Assembly (NCBI RefSeq): GCF_003201595.1
Contig: NZ_QJJS01000003.1
Coordinates: 40,979 to 104,978, forward strand
Length of the DNA stretch: 64,000 bases
From: Sphaerotilus hippei
Lineage (GTDB): Bacteria; Pseudomonadota; Gammaproteobacteria; Burkholderiales; Burkholderiaceae_C
Reading direction: 5' to 3'
Below the pieces are notes generated by a model that ran no database searches, was not told where the DNA came from, and saw only the letters and a list, made by a program, of their open reading frames with translations. The position numbers and the translations under genes were made by a program. Shown here in pieces: positions 15,568 to 27,654 of the stretch. The stretch's first letter is position 1; every line of letters begins with the position of its first letter.

Positions 15568-18238
15568 GGTCGTCGGCCCCGGGTGCAGGCACCGGGGCGG
15601 GAGTGAGGGTGAACATGAACCGTGCGCCCCGGCCGGGTTCACCCCGGGCCTGCAGGTCGCCGCCGTGGCGGCGCACGATGCGGTAGACCGTGGCCAGGCC
15701 GATGCCCAGACCGGGAAACTCGTCGATGCGGTGCAGTCGCTGGAAGGGCTTGCCCAGGCGCTGGGCGTATTTCATGTCGAAGCCGCTGCCATTGTCCTCG
15801 ATGGCGATCCAGTCGCGCCCGTCCTGCCGCAGGCCTTGCACATGCAGCCGTGCCGGCGTGGAGCGGGCGGTGTATTTCCAGGCATTGCCCAGCAGGTTGC
15901 GCATCAGCGCGTCGAGCATGCGGCGGTCGCCGCACTGCGACAGGCCCGGGTCGATCTGCCACTGCACCTGCCGCCCGGGCTCGGTGCGCTGCAGCTCCTC
16001 GAGCAGCCGCGTCGCCATCTGCGAGACGTCGACCTCGTCGTGGCGCAGGTCGCCGCGGGTGATGCGCGAGAGCGCCAGCAGCCCGTCGATCAGCTCGGCC
16101 ATGCGCTGGCTGGCCAGGATGATCTGCTGCAGGTCGTCACGCCCCTCGTCATCGAGGCGTGGTCCCTGGTCCTCGATCAGCGACCTCGAGAAGCCGCTCA
16201 TCGCCCGCAGCGGGGCGCGCAGGTCGTGCGAGACCGCGTAGGCGAAGCTGTCGAGCTCGGCGTTGGCCGCGGTGAGCTCGGCCGTGCGGGCCTGCACCCG
16301 TTCCTCGAGCGCGGCGTTGAGCGCGCGCACCGCGTCCTCCGCCTCCCGCAGTTCGGTGACGTCCTGCAGCGCCGCCTCGAGCCGGACCACCCGGCCCCGC
16401 TCCTGCACCGGCAGGCCCTGCATGCGCACGCTGCGGGTGGTGCCATCGCCACGCTGCAGCGTCAGGATCAGGTCCCAGGCCTCCTGCTGTCCGAAGCCCC
16501 GCTCGATCGCGGCCGTCAGCGCGCTGCGCGAGGCCGGGTCGTAGGCCAGCAGCGCCTCGTCGGCGGGCAGGGCGCTGCGCCCCGGCTGGCCATGGATGCG
16601 CGCGGTCTCCTCGGTCCACGTGACCTGGCGCGGCTCACGTTCGCAGGCCCAGCCGCCCACGTGCGCCAGCGCGCTGGTGCGCTCGAGCAGGCGGTGCAGC
16701 GCCAGCAGGTCCCGTTCGATCAGGCGCTGCACCGTCACGTCGCGCATCACCACATGGTGGGCCCGCTGGCCGCGGTCGAAGAAGGCCGACACCGTCACCT
16801 CCACCTCGCGGGCCTCGCCGTCCAGGCGCCGCAGCGTGTGCAGGCCCGGGCGGACCCGCGTGCCGGTGACGGGGCCGTCGCCGGATCCGTCCAGCGCCTC
16901 GGGCGGATGCAACGTGTGCACGGGCCGGCCGATCAGCGCCCGCGCCTCACCGGCGCCGAACAGGGCCGCACAGGCGCGGTTGGCCAGCACGACGCGGCCG
17001 TCCTGGTGCACGCAGACCGCGTCGGGCGATTCCTCGAACAGCGCCAGGTAGCGCTGCGCCATCTCCTCGCGCTGCTGCATCTGGTCGCGGGTGCGTTCGT
17101 GCAGCTGGTGCAGGGCGCTGGTCAGCTGGCCCAGCTCGTCCGGGCGCTGCGGGCCGGGGTCGGCGGACCGCTGGCCGGGCGTGTCGTTCTGGAGCTGCCG
17201 CGCGGTGCGGGCCAGCGCCACGATCGGGCGGCTCAGCCGTCCGGCCAGCCACCAGCTCAGCACCGCGAACATCAGCGCCCAGCCCAGGCCGAGCGCCAGC
17301 ACGCGCTGCTGCAGTTCGGTCGCGTGCAGGCGCACCCCTCGTGCATCCTGGCGCAGCAGCAGCGTCCAGTCCGGCAGGTCGACCCGCTCCAGCACCGGTC
17401 CGGCCCGGTTCAGGTGCAGGCCCACCGACACATGCTCGCTCCCGTCGGGCCAGGCCAGCGTGACCGAGGCGGGCCGGTCGATCACCTCGTCCAGCTCGGG
17501 CATCACCAGCCGCTGGCCATTGAGCGGCGGCGGGCCGATCCAGACCTGTCCCAGGGCATCGGTCACCACCAGATCGGCGGCGGCGGTCTGGGTGTCGGCG
17601 CCGAGCATGGCCTTGCTGTCGGCCTCGATCAGCTCCCAGCCCAGATGGGCGATCAGCACCGCGCCGGGCTGGCCGTTGCTGTCGTAGACCGGGATCGCCA
17701 GATCGAGCAGCCGGGGCAGGCCCCCCTCGGGATGAGGCGGCAGCTGGTAGCGCAGCGAGTCCGACAGGTAGACATTGCCGATGACGGGCTGCCGCCGCGC
17801 GAGCTGGAACCAGGGGCGAGCGGAAAAGTCGACCAGGCGCTGCAGCTCGCCGGTCGAGACCCGCACCTGCCCGTCCTGGTCGACCAGGCCCAGCCAGACG
17901 AAGCCCGACTGCGACAGCTTGAGCTGCTCCAGCGCCACGCGGATGTCGAGGTCGCTGAGCGTGCCGTCCACCCAGCCGGGCAGCGAGGTGGCCCGCTCCA
18001 TCTCCTGCAGGTGGCCGACCAGCCTGAGGGCCAGCGAGCGCTGCATCTGCTGGAGCTGCAGGCGCGCGATCTGGCCGACCCGCATCTCCAGCTGCTGCAT
18101 CTCGAAGCGGAACACCGCGGTCGCCGCGGCCACCGCCAGCAGCACGCCGGTCAGCCCGAAGACGAGGGCAAAACGCGCCCGCACATTGCGGCGCGGATCC
18201 CACAGCGACAGCAGCTTGCCCAGGGTCGACTCCATCAT
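15545..18238 (-). CDS. Membrane sensor histidine kinase with two PAS domains
   Basis: An 897-residue kinase. TM1 (about 22-44), an extracytoplasmic sensor region of about 270 residues of Cache type (VWLGLVDQDGQVRVSTG, RPWFQLARRQPVIGNVYLSD), TM2 (about 312-333), a HAMP-like segment, PAS (about 395-510), a second PAS with PAC (about 535-640), a dimerisation/phospho-acceptor domain with His 671 in YAVSHDLRAPLRAM, and an ATPase domain with N-box NLLGNAWKYT, DNGSGFD and GLGIGLATV. All catalytic boxes are intact. It transfers phosphate presumably to the overlapping response regulator. The pair sits between aat and bpt, which are normally adjacent, so it looks like an insertion into that operon. The ligand is unknown. 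Confidence 0.9.
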   Translation of the reverse strand: MMESTLGKLLSLWDPRRNVRARFALVFGLTGVLLAVAAATAVFRFEMQQLEMRVGQIARLQLQQMQRSLALRLVGHLQEMERATSLPGWVDGTLSDLDIRVALEQLKLSQSGFVWLGLVDQDGQVRVSTGELQRLVDFSARPWFQLARRQPVIGNVYLSDSLRYQLPPHPEGGLPRLLDLAIPVYDSNGQPGAVLIAHLGWELIEADSKAMLGADTQTAAADLVVTDALGQVWIGPPPLNGQRLVMPELDEVIDRPASVTLAWPDGSEHVSVGLHLNRAGPVLERVDLPDWTLLLRQDARGVRLHATELQQRVLALGLGWALMFAVLSWWLAGRLSRPIVALARTARQLQNDTPGQRSADPGPQRPDELGQLTSALHQLHERTRDQMQQREEMAQRYLALFEESPDAVCVHQDGRVVLANRACAALFGAGEARALIGRPVHTLHPPEALDGSGDGPVTGTRVRPGLHTLRRLDGEAREVEVTVSAFFDRGQRAHHVVMRDVTVQRLIERDLLALHRLLERTSALAHVGGWACEREPRQVTWTEETARIHGQPGRSALPADEALLAYDPASRSALTAAIERGFGQQEAWDLILTLQRGDGTTRSVRMQGLPVQERGRVVRLEAALQDVTELREAEDAVRALNAALEERVQARTAELTAANAELDSFAYAVSHDLRAPLRAMSGFSRSLIEDQGPRLDDEGRDDLQQIILASQRMAELIDGLLALSRITRGDLRHDEVDVSQMATRLLEELQRTEPGRQVQWQIDPGLSQCGDRRMLDALMRNLLGNAWKYTARSTPARLHVQGLRQDGRDWIAIEDNGSGFDMKYAQRLGKPFQRLHRIDEFPGLGIGLATVYRIVRRHGGDLQARGEPGRGARFMFTLTPAPVPAPGADDHEDHPAG

Positions 18239-18367
18239 GGTCCGTCCATCGGACCATTGTCGACAGCGGGCCCGGGGCCTGCCACTCGGGATAGATCCCC
18301 AGCGACAGCGGGCCGGAAATGCGCTGCAAGAAAGTACAGGGTCCGGCGCACGCCCGGGGGCCGCGCG

Positions 18368-19105
18368 TCAGGCCAGCGTGTCCCACCAGCGGGGCGACAG
18401 CACGAAACGCTGCGGCCCGGGCTGCGGCGTCACCGCCTGCAGATGGGCCTCGAAGGCCTCGCGCGGGACCGGTGCCGCGCCCATCGACGCCAGGTGGCGG
18501 GTCTGCTGCTGGCAGTCGATCCAGGGGATGTGCTGCTCGCGGCACCAGGCCACCAGCGCCGCCAGCGCGATCTTGGAGGCGTCGGTGCGGTGCGCGAACA
18601 TCGACTCGCCGAAGAACATGCGGCCGATGCACACGCCGTAGAGGCCGCCCACCAGCTCGCCGTCGATGCGCGTCTCGATGCCGTGCACCCCGCCCAGGGC
18701 GGCCCAGCGCATGTAGGCCCGCTGCATCGCGGGCACGATCCAGGTGCCGGACTGGCCCTCGCGGGGCGTGCCGGCGCAGGCGCGGATCACGGCGGGGGTG
18801 TCGCGGTCCATGACCACCTCGCAGCCGGGGGTGGCCATGAAGCGCTGCACCACCTTGCGCAGCGAGCGGTGGTAGCGGAAGTCGGCGGTGGCCAGCACCA
18901 TGCGCGGCGACGTGCTCCACCAGAGGATGGGGTCGTCGTCGCCGAACCACGGGAAGATGCCGTGGCGATAGGCCTGGTCCAGCCGCGCCGGGCTCAGGCA
19001 GCCGCCGGCGGCCAGCAGGCCGGCCGCGCCGCTGTCCTCGCCCAGCGCCTGCGACGTGGGCGGGAACGGGGCGAGGGGATCGTGGTCGGGCAGCCAGGGC
19101 AGCAT
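18368..19105 (-). CDS. aat: Leucyl/phenylalanyl-tRNA--protein transferase
   Basis: Adds Leu or Phe to N-terminal Arg or Lys of proteins, the other branch of the N-degron pathway. The 245-residue protein has the family motifs: [40 protein letters not shown], then [17 protein letters not shown] region and [21 protein letters not shown], with [11 protein letters not shown]. Length matches the family. It is 16 bases downstream of the PurM-like gene and is followed on the same strand by the kinase/regulator pair and bpt. Confidence 0.95.
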   Translation of the reverse strand: MLPWLPDHDPLAPFPPTSQALGEDSGAAGLLAAGGCLSPARLDQAYRHGIFPWFGDDDPILWWSTSPRMVLATADFRYHRSLRKVVQRFMATPGCEVVMDRDTPAVIRACAGTPREGQSGTWIVPAMQRAYMRWAALGGVHGIETRIDGELVGGLYGVCIGRMFFGESMFAHRTDASKIALAALVAWCREQHIPWIDCQQQTRHLASMGAAPVPREAFEAHLQAVTPQPGPQRFVLSPRWWDTLA

Positions 19106-19121
19106 GGCGAACCCGGCCGGA

Positions 19122-20255
19122 TCAGCGCAGCTGCAGGTCGTCGTTGCCGAACTCGATGCCCAGCGGCTCGATCAGCAGGCGCTTCGGGCCGGCCTCGACC
19201 ACGCCGGCGTTCCAGGCGGCGATGCCCTGGGCACGGGCGATCTCGACCGTGCGCTCGGCGTCCTCGGCCTGGACGAAGATCGCGAAGCCCGCGCCCATGT
19301 TCAGCGTCGAATAGGCCTCGCGGTCGTCCTGCCGGGCGTGCTGCTGCATGAAGGCCAGCACCGGCGTGACCGGCGGCACGGTGTGGATGCGGTAGGTCAG
19401 CTCGGCCGGGTGGCGCAGCAGCTTGCGCCAGCCGTGGCCGGTGATGTTGGCGCAGTAGCGCGGCGCGATGCCGGCCTTCCACAGCGCCTCGGTGACCGGC
19501 GAATACAGCACGGTCGGGGCCAGCAGCGCCTCGCCGTAGCTCAGGCCGGGCCGGACCTCGGTCAGGTAGCCCTGCGGCAGGCGCTCGACCAGCTTGCGCG
19601 CCAGGCTCAGGCCGTTGGCGTGGATGCCGCTCGATTCCAGCAGGACGATGGCGTCGCCGGCGCCGAGCTGGTCACCGACCGACAGTCGCTCCTTCGGGTT
19701 GATCAGGCCGGTGCAGGAGGCGGCCAGGTCGATGCGGCCGGCCTCGACGATGCCCGCCAGTGCCGGGGTCTCGCCGCCGCCCCAGGCGACGTTGCAGACC
19801 TCGCAGGCCTTCTTCCAGCCGGCCACCAGGGCCTGGGCACGGGCGTTGTCGCCGAACCAGTCGGAGCCGCCGGCGGCCCAGTAGGCCTGCACCACCAGCG
19901 GCGTGGCGCCGACGGTGATCAGGTCGTTGACCGCCATCGCGATCGTGTCCTGGGCGATGCCGTCGTAGTAGCTGCGGCCCGTCAGCGTGGCCATCTCGTC
20001 GGCCACCAGGGTCTTGGTGCCCAGGCACTCGACGATGGAGGCGATGTAGAACGGGCCGACGTCGACGACGTAGGCGGATTCGCCGCGCGAGGCGGCGACT
20101 TCGGTGAAACCGTGGCCGGCCAGCTGCGTCGCGGTCGACGCGGCGGCACGCTGGGCCGAGATCTTCAGCGGGTCGATGAGGTCGTAGTTCACCCCGGCCT
20201 GCTCGTAGCTGAGCGTGCCCGGGTCGGTGGATTCGTGAGGTGCGGCGGGATTCAT
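19122..20255 (-). CDS. purM: PurM-like AIR synthase (divergent clade)
   Basis: PurM makes aminoimidazole ribonucleotide from formylglycinamidine ribonucleotide in purine synthesis. The 377-residue protein keeps the PurM-superfamily elements: [17 protein letters not shown] at the N-terminus, [68 protein letters not shown] and a C-terminal [10 protein letters not shown] strand. It is about 30 residues longer than canonical PurM, and the usual GGFGAL and TDGVGTK wording is replaced by [10 protein letters not shown] and ECLGTK. It may be the main PurM of this lineage or a paralogue with another substrate. Divergent from dnaX with 36 bases between the starts. Confidence 0.75.
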   Translation of the reverse strand: MNPAAPHESTDPGTLSYEQAGVNYDLIDPLKISAQRAAASTATQLAGHGFTEVAASRGESAYVVDVGPFYIASIVECLGTKTLVADEMATLTGRSYYDGIAQDTIAMAVNDLITVGATPLVVQAYWAAGGSDWFGDNARAQALVAGWKKACEVCNVAWGGGETPALAGIVEAGRIDLAASCTGLINPKERLSVGDQLGAGDAIVLLESSGIHANGLSLARKLVERLPQGYLTEVRPGLSYGEALLAPTVLYSPVTEALWKAGIAPRYCANITGHGWRKLLRHPAELTYRIHTVPPVTPVLAFMQQHARQDDREAYSTLNMGAGFAIFVQAEDAERTVEIARAQGIAAWNAGVVEAGPKRLLIEPLGIEFGNDDLQLR

Positions 20256-20291
20256 GGGGCTGGATTATCGGGCACCCTAGAATCGCGCCCC

Positions 20292-22631
<2,340 letters not shown>

Positions 22632-22693
22632 CCCGGCCGGCGCCCGGGGCGCCGATCTTTTTCTCCCATTGCTGTCGTTGAAAGGACAAACCC

Positions 22694-23020
22694 ATGCTCA
22701 AAGGACAACTCGCCGGCCTGATGAAACAGGCGCAGGCCATGCAGGACAACCTCAAGAAGGCCCAGGATGAACTGGGCCTGATCGAGGTGGAAGGCCAGTC
22801 CGGCGCCGGTCTGGTCAAGGTCGTCATGACCTGCAAGCACGACGTCAAGCGCATCACCATCGACCCGAGCCTGCTGGCCGACGACAAGGACATGCTCGAG
22901 GACCTGGTGGCCGCGGCCTTCAACGACGGCGTGCGCCGTGCCGAGGCACTGAGCCAGGAGAAGATGGGCAAGCTGACCGCCGGCATGCCGATGCCCCCGG
23001 GCATGAAGTTCCCGTTCTGA
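22694..23020 (+). CDS. YbaB/EbfC nucleoid-associated protein
   Basis: A 108-residue DNA-binding protein of the YbaB/EbfC family, a tweezer-like dimer. Seen: the N-terminal helix [19 protein letters not shown], the [20 protein letters not shown] strand region and the C-terminal [19 protein letters not shown], all close to family consensus. It lies between dnaX and recR as in most bacteria; the family is thought to help DNA repair or recombination with RecR. A ribosome-binding site (GAAAGGAC) precedes the ATG. Confidence 0.95.
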   Translation: MLKGQLAGLMKQAQAMQDNLKKAQDELGLIEVEGQSGAGLVKVVMTCKHDVKRITIDPSLLADDKDMLEDLVAAAFNDGVRRAEALSQEKMGKLTAGMPMPPGMKFPF

Positions 23021-23048
23021 CCGGTCCGGTCCTGGACGTCCGCCTGCC

Positions 23049-23654
23049 ATGAGCCTGCCTGACGAACACCCGCCGGGTCTGATGGCCGCGCTGATGGACG
23101 GTCTGCGCCGCCTGCCCGGCGTGGGCGCCAAGTCGGCGCAGCGCATGGCCTACCACCTGCTGCAGCACGACCGCGAGGGGGCGCTGCAGCTGGGCCGGGC
23201 GCTGGAGGCGGCGGTCATGGGCATGCGCCATTGCGAGCGCTGCCACACCTTCACCGAGGCCGCGGTCTGCTCGACCTGCCTCGATGCGGCCCGCGACCCG
23301 CGCCTGCTCTGCGTGGTCGAGTCGCCGGCCGACCAGGCCGCGCTCGAGCGCACCGGCAGCTACCGCGGCCTGTACTTCGTGCTGATGGGCAAGCTGAGCC
23401 CGCTCGACGGCATCGGGGCGTCCGACATCGGCCTGCCCCTGCTGATCGAGCGGGCATCGGACCCCGCGCTGCGCGAGGTCATCATCGCGACCAACTTCAC
23501 CGCCGAAGGCGAGGTGACGGCCCACGTCATCGGCGAGACGCTGCGCAGCCGCGGCCTGCGCGTCACGCGGCTGGCCCGTGGCGTGCCGATCGGCAGCGAG
23601 CTGGAGTACGTGGACCTGGGCACGATCGCCCATGCACTGAGCGACCGGCGCTGA
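23049..23654 (+). CDS. recR: Recombination mediator RecR
   Basis: Acts with RecF and RecO to load RecA on gapped DNA. The 201-residue protein has the N-terminal HhH motif ([20 protein letters not shown]), a four-Cys zinc finger ([16 protein letters not shown]), and a Toprim domain ([36 protein letters not shown]) with the C-terminal Walker-B-like segment [19 protein letters not shown]. Complete and of normal length; last gene of the dnaX-ybaB-recR operon. Confidence 0.97.
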   Translation: MSLPDEHPPGLMAALMDGLRRLPGVGAKSAQRMAYHLLQHDREGALQLGRALEAAVMGMRHCERCHTFTEAAVCSTCLDAARDPRLLCVVESPADQAALERTGSYRGLYFVLMGKLSPLDGIGASDIGLPLLIERASDPALREVIIATNFTAEGEVTAHVIGETLRSRGLRVTRLARGVPIGSELEYVDLGTIAHALSDRR

Positions 23655-23663
23655 AACCCGGGG

Positions 23664-23685
23664 GGCCGGCACCGCGGTGCCGGCC
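23664..23685. terminator. Perfect palindrome between convergent recR and mltD
   Basis: The 22-base sequence from 23664 to 23685 (GGCCGGCACCG, then its reverse complement) is a perfect palindrome lying in the 36-base gap between the recR and mltD stops. It can form a strong hairpin on either strand and probably terminates both genes; there is no T-run, so it may act as a stabilising or Rho-assisted stop. Confidence 0.5.
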
Positions 23686-23690
23686 GGAGT

Positions 23691-25487
23691 TCAGCGGGCC
23701 TGCGCGACCCGGGCCGTGGCCACGCGGACCGGCTTGGCCGGCGTGCTCCTGGCCGAGGCGGTCGCCTTGTTCTTGTCCTTGCCGGCCTTCAGGGCCACGC
23801 TGACCGCGCCGCGGCGCTTGTCGCCCTTATCGGCTTTTTCCGCCTTGGCCGAGCGCTTGCGCTCGCTCTTCGAGCCGATGCGGCCGGCCGGGCGATCGTC
23901 GTCGCGCTCGGCCGCGGTCGGGCGACCGACCTTGGTGGCCTTGGCCGGCTGGAACATCACCAGGCTCTGGCCCGAGCTCAGGCGGCTGCCCAGGCTCATG
24001 CGGTTCCACTCGGCCAGCTGGTTCGCGCCGACGCGGTAGCGCCGGGCCAGGCTGGCCATCGTGTCGCCCTTGCGGGCCTTGATGGCGACCCGCTTGAGCG
24101 GGGGCAGGTCCGGGGCCAGCGCCATCTGCGCGTTGTCGGCCACATGCTCGGGCACGTCCTGCTCGCGGTGCGCGCTGCGCGGCACCAGCAGGGTCGAGCC
24201 GGACTTGACCAGCATCTTGGGCGGCACGCGGTTGATCTCGCGCAGCGCGGCCTCGCTCATGCCCACGGTGCGTGCGGCGTCGGCCGGTCGCATGGTGCTG
24301 GGCACGACCCAGGCCGTCCAGCTGGCCAGCGTGCCGCGGTGCTGCTTCAGGCGCGAGACGAAGGCGCTGGCGTTGTCGTAGGGCAGCAGCACCTGGGGCG
24401 TGCCGGCCGCCAGGATCACCGGCTTGTTCATCTGCGGGTTCAGCGTCTTGAACTCGTCGAGCGAGATGCCGGCCAGCCGGGCGGCGAGGTCGACGTCGAT
24501 GTCCCGCTCGATGGGTACGCTGACGAAGTAGGGGTGGTTCTGCAGCGGCGGCAGGTTCAGGCCGAACTCGGCCGGGCGCGAGACGATGTTCTTGACCGCC
24601 AGCAGCTTGGGCACGTAGTTGCGCGTCTCCGCCGGCATGCTCAGGCTGAGGTAGTCGGTGGGCAGGCCGGCGCGCTGGTTGCGCGCGATCGCCTTGCCGA
24701 CGTTGCCCTCTCCCCAGTTGTAGGCTGCCAGCGCCAGATGCCAGTCGCCGAACTGCCGGTGCAGCCGCGCCAGGTAGTCGAGTGCCGCGCGGGTGGAGGC
24801 CAGCACGTCGCGGCGGTCGTCGCGGAAGATGTTCTGCTTGAGGTCGAAGTCACGCCCGGTCATCGGCATGAACTGCCACATGCCCGAGGCCTTGGCCGAG
24901 GACATCGCCCCCGGGTTGAAGGCGCTCTCGATGAAGGGCAGCAGCGCCAGTTCGGTCGGCATGCGGCGCTTCTGGACCTCCTCGACGATGTGGAAGAGGT
25001 AGAGCGAGCCGCGGGTGGTCATGCGCTGCACGTAGTCCGGGCGGTTGGCGTACCAGTTCTCGTGGTCACCCACCAGCGGGCTGTCGATGTCGGTCATGCC
25101 AAAACCGCCGCGCACCCGGTGCCACAGGTCCTCGCGGGCCTTCTGGTCGTCGAAGCGGATCTCTTCCTTCGGCTCGAGCGGGTCGGTCACGACCAGGGTC
25201 TCGATCGGTGCGGCCACCGCGGCGGGCACGCCGGTCGCGACCGCACCCGGCGTCGAGGCCACCGCCTCGGCATCGCCCATCTCGGGCCGGCCGGCCGGCG
25301 CGGCGGCGACCGGATCCGCCGCGGCCTGTCCGGCGTGGGCCACGGTGGTCAGCGCCGGCGGTGCCTCGAGTTCGGCGAACGTCGACGGCGTCGAGGCGCA
25401 GCCGGTCAGCGTCAGCACCAGGATGCCCAGGGCGGCGGTGATCGGACGCAGGCGCGCGGGCGGGGCAGAGCGGAGGGCGGACGTCAT
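23691..25487 (-). CDS. mltD: Membrane-bound lytic murein transglycosylase D
   Basis: Cleaves peptidoglycan glycan strands at the outer membrane. With the start at 25487 the 598-residue product has a lipoprotein signal with lipobox LTGC (about residues 26-29). A SLT domain follows with the catalytic Glu in LPFIESAFNPGAMSS, then SGMWQFMPMTGRDF and ALAAYNWGEGNVGKAI. A LysM domain (KARKGDTMASLARRYRVG) and a less clear earlier one bind peptidoglycan; the tail is Lys/Arg-rich (KSERKRSAKAEKADKGDKR). The start ATG overlaps the gloB stop by four bases, which favours it over the codon six residues upstream. Confidence 0.93.
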   Translation of the reverse strand: MTSALRSAPPARLRPITAALGILVLTLTGCASTPSTFAELEAPPALTTVAHAGQAAADPVAAAPAGRPEMGDAEAVASTPGAVATGVPAAVAAPIETLVVTDPLEPKEEIRFDDQKAREDLWHRVRGGFGMTDIDSPLVGDHENWYANRPDYVQRMTTRGSLYLFHIVEEVQKRRMPTELALLPFIESAFNPGAMSSAKASGMWQFMPMTGRDFDLKQNIFRDDRRDVLASTRAALDYLARLHRQFGDWHLALAAYNWGEGNVGKAIARNQRAGLPTDYLSLSMPAETRNYVPKLLAVKNIVSRPAEFGLNLPPLQNHPYFVSVPIERDIDVDLAARLAGISLDEFKTLNPQMNKPVILAAGTPQVLLPYDNASAFVSRLKQHRGTLASWTAWVVPSTMRPADAARTVGMSEAALREINRVPPKMLVKSGSTLLVPRSAHREQDVPEHVADNAQMALAPDLPPLKRVAIKARKGDTMASLARRYRVGANQLAEWNRMSLGSRLSSGQSLVMFQPAKATKVGRPTAAERDDDRPAGRIGSKSERKRSAKAEKADKGDKRRGAVSVALKAGKDKNKATASARSTPAKPVRVATARVAQAR

Positions 25488-26266
25488 CGGTGGCTGTTCT
25501 TCCATGAACGTAGCGCGGCAAAGACCGAAAGGCGATCGGGTGGGCAGCCCGAATGGGCGACCACGGATCGCATCACGGCGGCGTCATCGCAGCGCAGGAA
25601 CGGATTGATCTGCCGCTCCACCTCGAGGGTGGAAGGCAGCGTGGGGAGCAACTGGCCGCGCTGTGCGATGCACCGTTGCTCATGGGCGGCCAGGGCCGCG
25701 TTGGCAGGATCGACCTCGCGGGCGAACCGGAGATTGGACAGAGTGTACTCATGTGCGCAGCACACCTGGGTATTCCCCGGCAGTGCGCTCAGGCGATCGA
25801 GCGAGTCCTGCATCTGCCGCGGCGTGCCCTCGAACAGCCGGCCGCAGCCGGCGGAGAACAGCGTATCGCCGCAGAACAGCACCGGAGCCGTCTGGCCGGC
25901 GAGCGTCACGGCCTCGCAGACATAGGCGACGTGATGGGCGGTATGGCCGGGGACCTCCAGCACCTGCCACTCCAGGCCGAGCAGCGACAGGCGATCGCCT
26001 TCGCCCACCCGCGTGCAGTCGAAGGGCAGCACCTCTCGGGCCGGCCCCCAGACCGGCGCGCCGGTCCGCTGCCGCAACTCCGCCACGCCCCCGGTGTGAT
26101 CGGCGTGGTGGTGGGTCACTAGAATGGCGTCGAGCTTCAGCGAAGCCGCGGCGAGTGCCTCCAGCACGGGCGCGGCCTCGCCCGGGTCGATCACGATGGC
26201 CCGACGGCCGTCATGGAGCAACCAGAGGTAATTGTCGGCAAAGGCGGGCAGTGCGCAGAGATTCAT
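25484..26266 (-). CDS. gloB: Hydroxyacylglutathione hydrolase (glyoxalase II)
   Basis: Hydrolyses S-lactoylglutathione to lactate and glutathione, ending methylglyoxal detoxification. The 260-residue metallo-beta-lactamase-fold protein has the binuclear metal motif VTHHHADHTGG, then PGHTAHHVAYVC, FCGDTLFSAGCGRLFEGTP and the substrate-binding VCCAHEYTLSNLRFA. The start at 26266 ([15 protein letters not shown]) is the family start. Its ATG shares the CATG at 26264-26267 with the ATG of the divergent methyltransferase. Coupled to mltD by overlap. Confidence 0.93.
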   Translation of the reverse strand: MNLCALPAFADNYLWLLHDGRRAIVIDPGEAAPVLEALAAASLKLDAILVTHHHADHTGGVAELRQRTGAPVWGPAREVLPFDCTRVGEGDRLSLLGLEWQVLEVPGHTAHHVAYVCEAVTLAGQTAPVLFCGDTLFSAGCGRLFEGTPRQMQDSLDRLSALPGNTQVCCAHEYTLSNLRFAREVDPANAALAAHEQRCIAQRGQLLPTLPSTLEVERQINPFLRCDDAAVMRSVVAHSGCPPDRLSVFAALRSWKNSHR

Positions 26267-27068
26267 GGCGAACGATCGATCGATTATAGGGATTGACAAC
26301 TGGCTGCTATCGGCCAGCGGACGCTATCTGCTGGCGTGGGAGCAGGCCCAGATCGACCGCATCGTGGCCGACATCTTCGGCTTCCATGCGATCCAGGTCG
26401 GCTGGCCCGCGCTCCAGGGGCTGCGCTCGAGCCGGATGGGCCACCGCTGGCTGCTCTGCGATGCCGAGCAGGCCGGCTGGGCGGTGCCCGAGGGCGCGAC
26501 GACGCTGCCCAGCGTGCTGGCCGACTTCGAGGCCCTGCCATTTCCGGCCCAGAGCCTGGATCTGGTGGTGCTGCCGCACACCCTCGAGATCGCCAGGGAT
26601 CCGCACCATACCCTGCGGGAGGTCGAGCGGGTGCTGCGGCCCGAAGGGCGCCTGGTGGTGCTCGGCTACAACCCGGCCAGCCTGATGGGCGCCGGCTGCC
26701 TGGCGCGCCGGGCGCTGGCTCGGCTGGGCCCGATGCCCGCCCTGTGCCCGCTGCCGCCCCAGGCCGAGCTGATCGGCTGGCGCCGCCTGCGTGACTGGCT
26801 GCGCCTGCTGGGCCTGGAGATCGAGGCCGGCGGCCATGGCTGCCATCGCCCGCCCTGGCTGTCCGAGCGCTGGCTGCAGCGCACCGAATGGCTCGACGGG
26901 GCCGGCCAGCGCTGGTGGCCGGTGCTGGGCTCGACCTACTGCATGGTGGCCATCAAGCGGGTGCGTGGCATGCGCCTGCTCGGTCCGGCATGGCAGCCGC
27001 GCCGCCGGCCGGCCGCGCAGCCGGCCATGGTGGCGCGCCACGTCGGGCCGGATCGCCGCGCCCGCTGA
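26265..27068 (+). CDS. Class I SAM-dependent methyltransferase
   Basis: A 267-residue protein of the Methyltransf_11 type found next to gloB and rnhA in many Burkholderiales. Seen: [22 protein letters not shown] at the N-terminus, a shortened SAM motif region, [23 protein letters not shown] (motif II, normally LPF-D-S-D), and [23 protein letters not shown] (motif III). The glycine-rich motif I is weak ([13 protein letters not shown]), so SAM binding may be altered. A basic C-terminal tail follows. Substrate unknown. The ATG at 26265 shares bases with the gloB start; an alternative start is 26232. Confidence 0.75.
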   Translation: MANDRSIIGIDNWLLSASGRYLLAWEQAQIDRIVADIFGFHAIQVGWPALQGLRSSRMGHRWLLCDAEQAGWAVPEGATTLPSVLADFEALPFPAQSLDLVVLPHTLEIARDPHHTLREVERVLRPEGRLVVLGYNPASLMGAGCLARRALARLGPMPALCPLPPQAELIGWRRLRDWLRLLGLEIEAGGHGCHRPPWLSERWLQRTEWLDGAGQRWWPVLGSTYCMVAIKRVRGMRLLGPAWQPRRRPAAQPAMVARHVGPDRRAR

Positions 27069-27130
27069 GATTGTGCGACCTGACGGGTCGCTCCCTTTTT
27101 TCCACCCGCTTCCACTTCTTCGATCCCACG

Positions 27131-27631
27131 ATGGACCTTGGCATGACCGATTCTTCTCCCGCCGCAGCCCCTGCGCCGTCCGTGACCCGTCCGAAGGTCG
27201 TCATCTACACCGACGGGGCCTGCAAGGGCAATCCCGGCCCGGGCGGCTGGGGCGTCTGGCTGCGCAGCGGCGAGCACAGCAAGGAGCTGTGGGGCGGCGA
27301 GTCCGCCACCACCAACAACCGCATGGAGATGACCGCGGTGATCGAGGCGCTGGCCAGCCTGAAGCGCAACTGCGACATCGTGCTCTACACCGACAGCGAG
27401 TACGTCAAGAACGGCATCACCACCTGGATCCACGGCTGGAAGGCACGCGGCTGGAAGACCGCGGCCCGCCAGCCGGTCAAGAACGTCGAGCTGTGGCAGC
27501 GCATGGATGCGCTCGCGCAGCTGCACCGCATCGACTGGCGCTGGGTCAAGGGCCACGCCGGTGATCCCGGCAACGAGAAGGCCGACGAGCTGGCCAACCG
27601 CGGCGTCGAGCAAGCGCTCGGCCGGCGCTGA
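27131..27631 (+). CDS. rnhA: Ribonuclease HI
   Basis: Degrades RNA in RNA-DNA hybrids. The catalytic carboxylates are all visible: Asp in [19 protein letters not shown], Glu in [13 protein letters not shown], Asp in [12 protein letters not shown] and the last Asp in [11 protein letters not shown]; the basic handle is [15 protein letters not shown]. The start is uncertain: ATG 27131 gives 166 residues and ATG 27143 (MTDSS) gives 162; neither has a clear ribosome-binding site. It follows the methyltransferase gene on the same strand and converges on an acyltransferase gene. Confidence 0.95.
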   Translation: MDLGMTDSSPAAAPAPSVTRPKVVIYTDGACKGNPGPGGWGVWLRSGEHSKELWGGESATTNNRMEMTAVIEALASLKRNCDIVLYTDSEYVKNGITTWIHGWKARGWKTAARQPVKNVELWQRMDALAQLHRIDWRWVKGHAGDPGNEKADELANRGVEQALGRR

Positions 27632-27654
27632 GGCTTGGCCGGACGGGCCGCCGG

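Noticed and set aside
15479..19351. Long open frame on the plus strand opposite the sensor kinase and aat
   Set aside because: Antisense shadow of well-supported genes; low-complexity translation with no domain.
19056..20291. Extension of dnaX 412 codons upstream of its usual start
   Set aside because: The extension is antisense to the PurM-like gene; the ATG at 20292 begins with the exact DnaX N-terminus.
20256..20291. Small SRP RNA gene (ffs) expected near dnaX in some bacteria
   Set aside because: Only 36 bases separate dnaX from its divergent neighbour, and no SRP RNA pattern was recognised elsewhere in the window.
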